Source of the DNA: JACPLA01 sp035291905
GTDB lineage: Bacteria > Bacteroidota > Ignavibacteria > UBA10030
NCBI GenBank assembly: GCA_035291905.1
Contig: DATDRF010000166.1
Span: 1 to 9,190, forward strand
Reading direction: 5' to 3'
Length of the DNA stretch: 9,190 nt
The stretch's first letter is position 1; each line of letters opens with the position of its first letter. The position numbers and the translations under genes were made by a program. The notes under the pieces were generated by a model. That model was not told where the DNA came from and made no database searches. It saw only the letters and a program-made list of their open reading frames with translations. Below are positions 6,808-9,190 of the stretch, one piece after another.

Positions 6808-7383
6808 ATGAAACTCTTTCTCTTTATTATCGTTGCTTCATCCGTTTCTCTTGCTCAGAAAGGAAGTGCCATGGCCCAGGAAAAAGCCACACTGGGTGCG
6901 GGTTGTTTCTGGTGTGTTGAAGCCGTCTTCGAAAGGATCCCCGGAGTGCAATCCGTCGTTGCGGGCTATGCAGGCGGATCGAAGCCGAATCCAACGTACG
7001 AGGAAGTCTGCAGCGGAAACACCGGACACGCCGAAGTTGCCCAAATCACCTTTGATCCCTCTATCGTCAGTTTTCAAAAGATCCTTGAGGTCTACTGGAA
7101 GGCGCATGACCCGACAACGATGAACCGCCAGGGTGCCGATGTGGGGACACAGTACCGTTCGGTGGTTTTCTATGACGGAGAAAAACAGAAACTTGCTGCA
7201 GAAAGGTCAAAGAAAGAAGCTCAAAGGTATTTCGAAGACCCCATTGTCACCGAGGTCCAACCACTGAAGGAATTCTACAAAGCGGAAAACTACCATCAGG
7301 ATTACTACAAGGACAATCCCAACGCCCCCTACTGCACGTTTGTGATCAGGCCGAAGTTGAAGAAGCTGAAGCTGGAAGAATAG
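6808..7383 (+). CDS. msrA: Peptide methionine sulfoxide reductase MsrA, apparently exported
   Basis: Reduces the S-epimer of methionine sulfoxide in proteins and free Met, repairing oxidative damage. The active-site signature is GCFWC with catalytic C33 (and C36). Further family motifs are GVQSVVAGYAGG, YEEVCSGNTGHAEVAQITFDP, FWKAHDPTT-type YWKAHDPTTMNRQGADVGTQYRSVVFY, and NYHQDYY...NPNAPYC near the end; the last Cys may resolve the disulfide. The protein has 191 residues. Residues 1-22 look like a signal peptide (MKLFLFIIVASSVSLAQ...SAMA), so the full product would act in the periplasm. An in-frame ATG at 6871 has its own well-spaced AAAGGAAG (6859-6866) and would give a 170-residue cytosolic enzyme, whereas ATG 6808 has only a weak upstream site. 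I keep 6808 because the leader is so signal-like. The gene appears to stand alone, between a repeat-rich gap and a convergent neighbour. Confidence 0.95.
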   Translation: MKLFLFIIVASSVSLAQKGSAMAQEKATLGAGCFWCVEAVFERIPGVQSVVAGYAGGSKPNPTYEEVCSGNTGHAEVAQITFDPSIVSFQKILEVYWKAHDPTTMNRQGADVGTQYRSVVFYDGEKQKLAAERSKKEAQRYFEDPIVTEVQPLKEFYKAENYHQDYYKDNPNAPYCTFVIRPKLKKLKLEE

Positions 7384-7389
7384 CGGGAG

Positions 7390-7407
7390 GTCGGCGTTTA
7401 CGCCGAC
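7390..7407. repeat. GTCGG-type extragenic hairpin after msrA
   Basis: GTCGGCGT (7390-7397) and ACGCCGAC (7400-7407) form a perfect 8-bp palindrome 7 bases after the msrA stop. It shares the GTCGG...CCGAC frame with the 53-bp repeat units, but the inner bases of both arms differ together. No T-run follows. It may be a REP-like element that also protects the msrA mRNA end. Confidence 0.6.
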
Positions 7408-7418
7408 ACAAGCTCGGC

Positions 7419-7500
7419 TTGGACATTGAAAATTGAGAGTTGGATATTCGACATTGTTTTTTGAAAATAGCGACAACAATATCCAATACTCAATGTCCAA
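7419..7500. repeat. AT-rich long inverted repeat
   Basis: TTGGACATTGA (7419-7429) and TTGGATATT (7440-7448) recur as reverse complements at 7490-7500 (TCAATGTCCAA) and 7478-7486 (AATATCCAA). The left arm has 10 bases between its two blocks and the right arm 3. The central 29 bases are AT-rich. The element is non-coding and of unknown origin. Confidence 0.75.
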
Positions 7501-7536
7501 TGCAAAATGTAGAAAGGTGGGCCTCAAAGACGGGGA

Positions 7537-7570
7537 CCATCGCATGACCCAGAGGTTCATCACGCGATGG
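7537..7570 (-). terminator. Hairpin at the convergent 3' ends, possible terminator of the DUF6600 gene
   Basis: CCATCGC (7537-7543) pairs with GCGATGG (7564-7570), and ATGA inside it can pair with TCAT. It lies 25 bases beyond the minus-strand stop at 7595. There is no T-run on either strand, so a terminator role is only a guess from position. Confidence 0.35.
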
Positions 7571-7594
7571 CCCGTTGTTGGTAGGAAAATCGTC

Positions 7595-8788
7595 TTAGTC
7601 TTTCCTGCGTTTCCTTGAGCTCCCTTGGGGTGTTCTGGCTGCGGGTGCGCTCTCTCGCCGAGGTGCCGGTTTCACCGTGGACTCTCTTCGCTGGGGACTC
7701 TCGTTGCGGGGCCGCTGCGGTTGAACGCTTCGGAACTCCCGCGTATCCGGAACCACCCTTCGTTGAGTCGATGGAACCTGTTCTCTCCGATCGATCTTCT
7801 CGTGCTGCTGGGTTTGATCCTGCCGTATGTCGCCGCTCCGTCTGCGGCTGTCAGGAAGAGCCTGCTCGGTTCCCTTGCGTTGATCGGATTGGTCCGTGCC
7901 CTCTCTTCGCTGAATCGACTCCGTGCTTCGGTTACGGTCGATGCGGTTGACGTCAAGACTCGTTCGGCGGTCGGCCTTTCGCGCTTCAATTCTCTCCTCA
8001 CGTTGTTCCATGTCGGACCGGGAGGGGCGATACACTTCGATACGCTCCCGCTCTCCATCTCGCACGATCCCTTCACGGCGCTCGCGTGTTTCGCCCACTT
8101 CCGTCCTTTGAATTCTGAGGTTGCCTCTCCGCTCGATGAGTTCGCGGTCGACCCCGCGATTCACCACGCGTTCACGGTCAACTTCGTATCCGACCGCGCT
8201 GCGTGTCGTCCGAATCAGTCTTCTCGAGTAGCTCTCATCCAGAACGTAGTTGTTGATGCGTGTCGATCCAAAATGCCGGTACCGAACGAAGCTCCAGTAT
8301 CCGTGATGAGCATGCCACCGTGTGGTGAATCGGATTCCGACGGAGATGCTGAAGCTGGCATACGGAGGCAACGGAGCCCATCCGATGTAATCGTTGTCGT
8401 ATCTCCACTCGACCCACGCAGGGCCCCACACGTCGTCGGGAACCCAGATCCAACCGTAATAATCGTCAAGGTACCAGCGGCCATAATGAAATACTGCCCA
8501 GCCAAACGGCTCATAGGAGGTCCAGTACCATCCGTAGTCCGTCCACACCCATCGGCCGTGCAAATACGGTCTCCAGCCGGCCCTGACGCGAATTGGCCGC
8601 CACGCGTAGAATCCGGGCTCCATTTCAATCCATTCGCCGTAAGGGCGAAGAGACGAATAGAAGAAGCCCGCGTGGCCCACGCGGAAACCGACCGCAAATG
8701 ATTGAGTGTGCGCCCGAAGTTCTTTTTCCGAGAACTGAAGCATCGGCAGAACTGCAAGGCAACCGAGTATGATCAATATGCGTTTCAT
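7595..8788 (-). CDS. Secreted DUF6600 protein with Trp/Tyr-rich domain and Arg-rich tail
   Basis: A 397-residue protein of unknown function. It starts at an ATG (8786-8788) with GGAGG at 8795-8799, six bases upstream; a longer frame to 8881 is not needed. Residues 1 to about 26 look like a signal peptide (MKRILIILGCLAVLP...ELRA). The Cys at 10 comes too early for a convincing lipobox. Residues about 49-142 match the DUF6600 pattern: aromatic repeats such as YGEWIEM, GWRPYLHGRWVWTDYGW, GWAVFHYGRW, YYGWIWVPDDVWGPAWVEW and YIGWAPLPP, with 15 Trp between 51 and 140. From about 185 to the end the chain is low-complexity, very rich in Arg, Glu, Gln and Ser, with no Cys, probably disordered and basic. 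Such proteins are thought to be envelope-associated; I know of no assigned activity. The gene converges on msrA and has a separate promoter region at 8789-8881. Confidence 0.85.
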   Translation of the reverse strand: MKRILIILGCLAVLPMLQFSEKELRAHTQSFAVGFRVGHAGFFYSSLRPYGEWIEMEPGFYAWRPIRVRAGWRPYLHGRWVWTDYGWYWTSYEPFGWAVFHYGRWYLDDYYGWIWVPDDVWGPAWVEWRYDNDYIGWAPLPPYASFSISVGIRFTTRWHAHHGYWSFVRYRHFGSTRINNYVLDESYSRRLIRTTRSAVGYEVDRERVVNRGVDRELIERRGNLRIQRTEVGETRERREGIVRDGERERIEVYRPSRSDMEQREERIEARKADRRTSLDVNRIDRNRSTESIQRREGTDQSDQRKGTEQALPDSRRRSGDIRQDQTQQHEKIDRREQVPSTQRRVVPDTREFRSVQPQRPRNESPQRRESTVKPAPRRESAPAARTPQGSSRKRRKD

Positions 8789-8828
8789 AGCTGACCTCCA
8801 AATCCTGTGAATCCCTGCCAATTCTGAG

Positions 8829-8843
8829 TCAAGAGCCGTGCCA
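8829..8843 (-). promoter_or_regulatory. Possible sigma-54 (-24/-12) promoter for the DUF6600 gene
   Basis: On the minus strand the sequence reads TGGCACG (8843-8837), four bases, then TTGA (8832-8829). The sigma-54 consensus is TGGCACG-N4-TTGCW, so spacing and the -24 block match exactly, but the -12 block has A where C is expected. The implied start near 8818 would leave a leader of about 30 bases carrying the GGAGG site. It was found by eye; one mismatch sits at an important base. Confidence 0.35.
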
Positions 8844-8948
8844 GGGCCTATTTTGCCCCAATTCAGCCGTTTTTCGCACACAATCTCGGTCTCTGTAGCG
8901 AGAAAACGTCAGTGAGTGCCAATAAAAGGACAAACATCTCCCTGTGAC

Positions 8949-9017
8949 CTCTGTGCCTCCTTTGTGTCCTCCGTGGTTAACCACAAAGGGCACGGAGAAG
9001 GCACGGAGGACACAGAG
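8949..9017. repeat. Large imperfect extragenic palindrome (CTCTGTG...CACAGAG)
   Basis: The arms run from CTCTGTG (8949-8955) to CACAGAG (9011-9017) and meet at the perfect centre GTGGTTAACCAC (8973-8984). Within the arms the blocks TTTGTG, CCTCCGTG/CACGGAGG and TGTCCTCCGTG recur in opposite orientation with shifts, so pairing is imperfect. It is non-coding and resembles a repeat type seen scattered through genomes of several environmental bacteria (from memory). The short plus-strand open frame crossing it is not a gene. Confidence 0.75.
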
Positions 9018-9075
9018 ATTGATTCAGTAGGCAAAAATCTCGAAGTTGACACCACTCACTTTCAGGATAACATAC

Positions 9076-9190
9076 ATGCCCGCATTGGATACATTCGATT
9101 GGTTCAAAAAAGAAATCTGGCCCAAGGCGAACGACGAAGTGAAGAAGTTTCTCGATGAGCGGCGAGACTATCTTCTCCAGATCAGAAATG
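9076..9190 (+). CDS. Start of an unidentified protein, cut by the window end
   Basis: An open frame begins at ATG 9076 and stays open to the end of the window (38 codons plus one base). AGGA at 9064-9067 is 8 bases upstream, a reasonable ribosome binding site. A TTGACA at 9046-9051 lies upstream, but a matching -10 would leave almost no leader, so I do not call a promoter. The visible part begins MPALDTFDWFKKEIWPKAND and continues with charged, probably helical sequence (EVKKFLDERRDYLLQIRN). There is no signal peptide. I do not recognise the family. Codon use looks like the neighbouring genes, and the ribosome site supports a real gene. Confidence 0.6.
   Translation, partial: MPALDTFDWFKKEIWPKANDEVKKFLDERRDYLLQIRN

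Noticed and set aside
6797..6811. Four-codon leader peptide (MRTK) whose TGA overlaps the msrA ATG, with AAAGGAGG 12 bases upstream
   Set aside because: Too short to distinguish from chance; the AAAGGAGG is part of a palindromic element.
7625..8701. A 358-codon plus-strand open frame opposite the DUF6600 gene
   Set aside because: The minus strand has a signal peptide, a strong GGAGG and a known domain; the plus-strand product is Ser/Pro/Arg-rich without motifs, as expected of an antisense frame in a Trp/Arg-rich gene.
8916..9158. 80-codon plus-strand open frame
   Set aside because: It runs through the extragenic palindrome, has no family similarity and overlaps the better supported start at 9076 in another frame.

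Overview
The window looks like chromosomal DNA of a bacterium from the Bacteroidota/Chlorobiota/Ignavibacteria (FCB) side of the tree, probably an uncultured one. The grounds are the gene order ileS - dksA/traR-like - lspA - rluD, an IleRS of the eukaryote-like type, DUF3124 and DUF6600 proteins, and many extragenic palindromes in the gaps. The taxonomic call is inference from gene content, not from a marker gene.

Layout. Positions 1-463 hold a small exported DUF3124 protein. Positions 484-908 hold a four-helix-bundle (S23/IVS-type) gene framed by an AT-rich inverted repeat, a compact cassette that runs right up to the ileS start. Positions 915-6303 are a same-strand housekeeping block: isoleucyl-tRNA synthetase, a DksA/TraR-type zinc-finger regulator, lipoprotein signal peptidase, and an RluD-family pseudouridine synthase. 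It ends in a strong hairpin directly after rluD. Positions 6304-6807 contain no gene but are dense in repeats: three near-identical 53-bp tandem units, a decayed fourth and several unrelated hairpins. Positions 6808-7383 encode a methionine sulfoxide reductase A with an apparent signal peptide. Positions 7384-7594 separate two convergent genes and hold three different inverted repeats. Positions 7595-8788 (minus strand) encode a secreted DUF6600 protein with a Trp/Tyr-rich front and an Arg-rich tail. Positions 8789-9075 contain a possible sigma-54-type promoter reading left and a large extragenic palindrome. A further gene starts at 9076 and runs off the window.

The central block joins translation (tRNA-Ile charging, rRNA pseudouridylation), transcriptional control of growth (DksA-like) and envelope lipoprotein maturation (LspA). 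The genes are tightly packed, with lspA and rluD overlapping. The flanking genes (DUF3124, MsrA, DUF6600) all appear exported.

I do not see a new multi-gene system. The points most worth a second look are the altered HIGH motif (GIHH) of the only IleRS in the window, the inverted-repeat-bounded S23 cassette that seems to have replaced the ileS leader, the 53-bp tandem palindromic repeat, and the possible two-start (exported/cytosolic) msrA.
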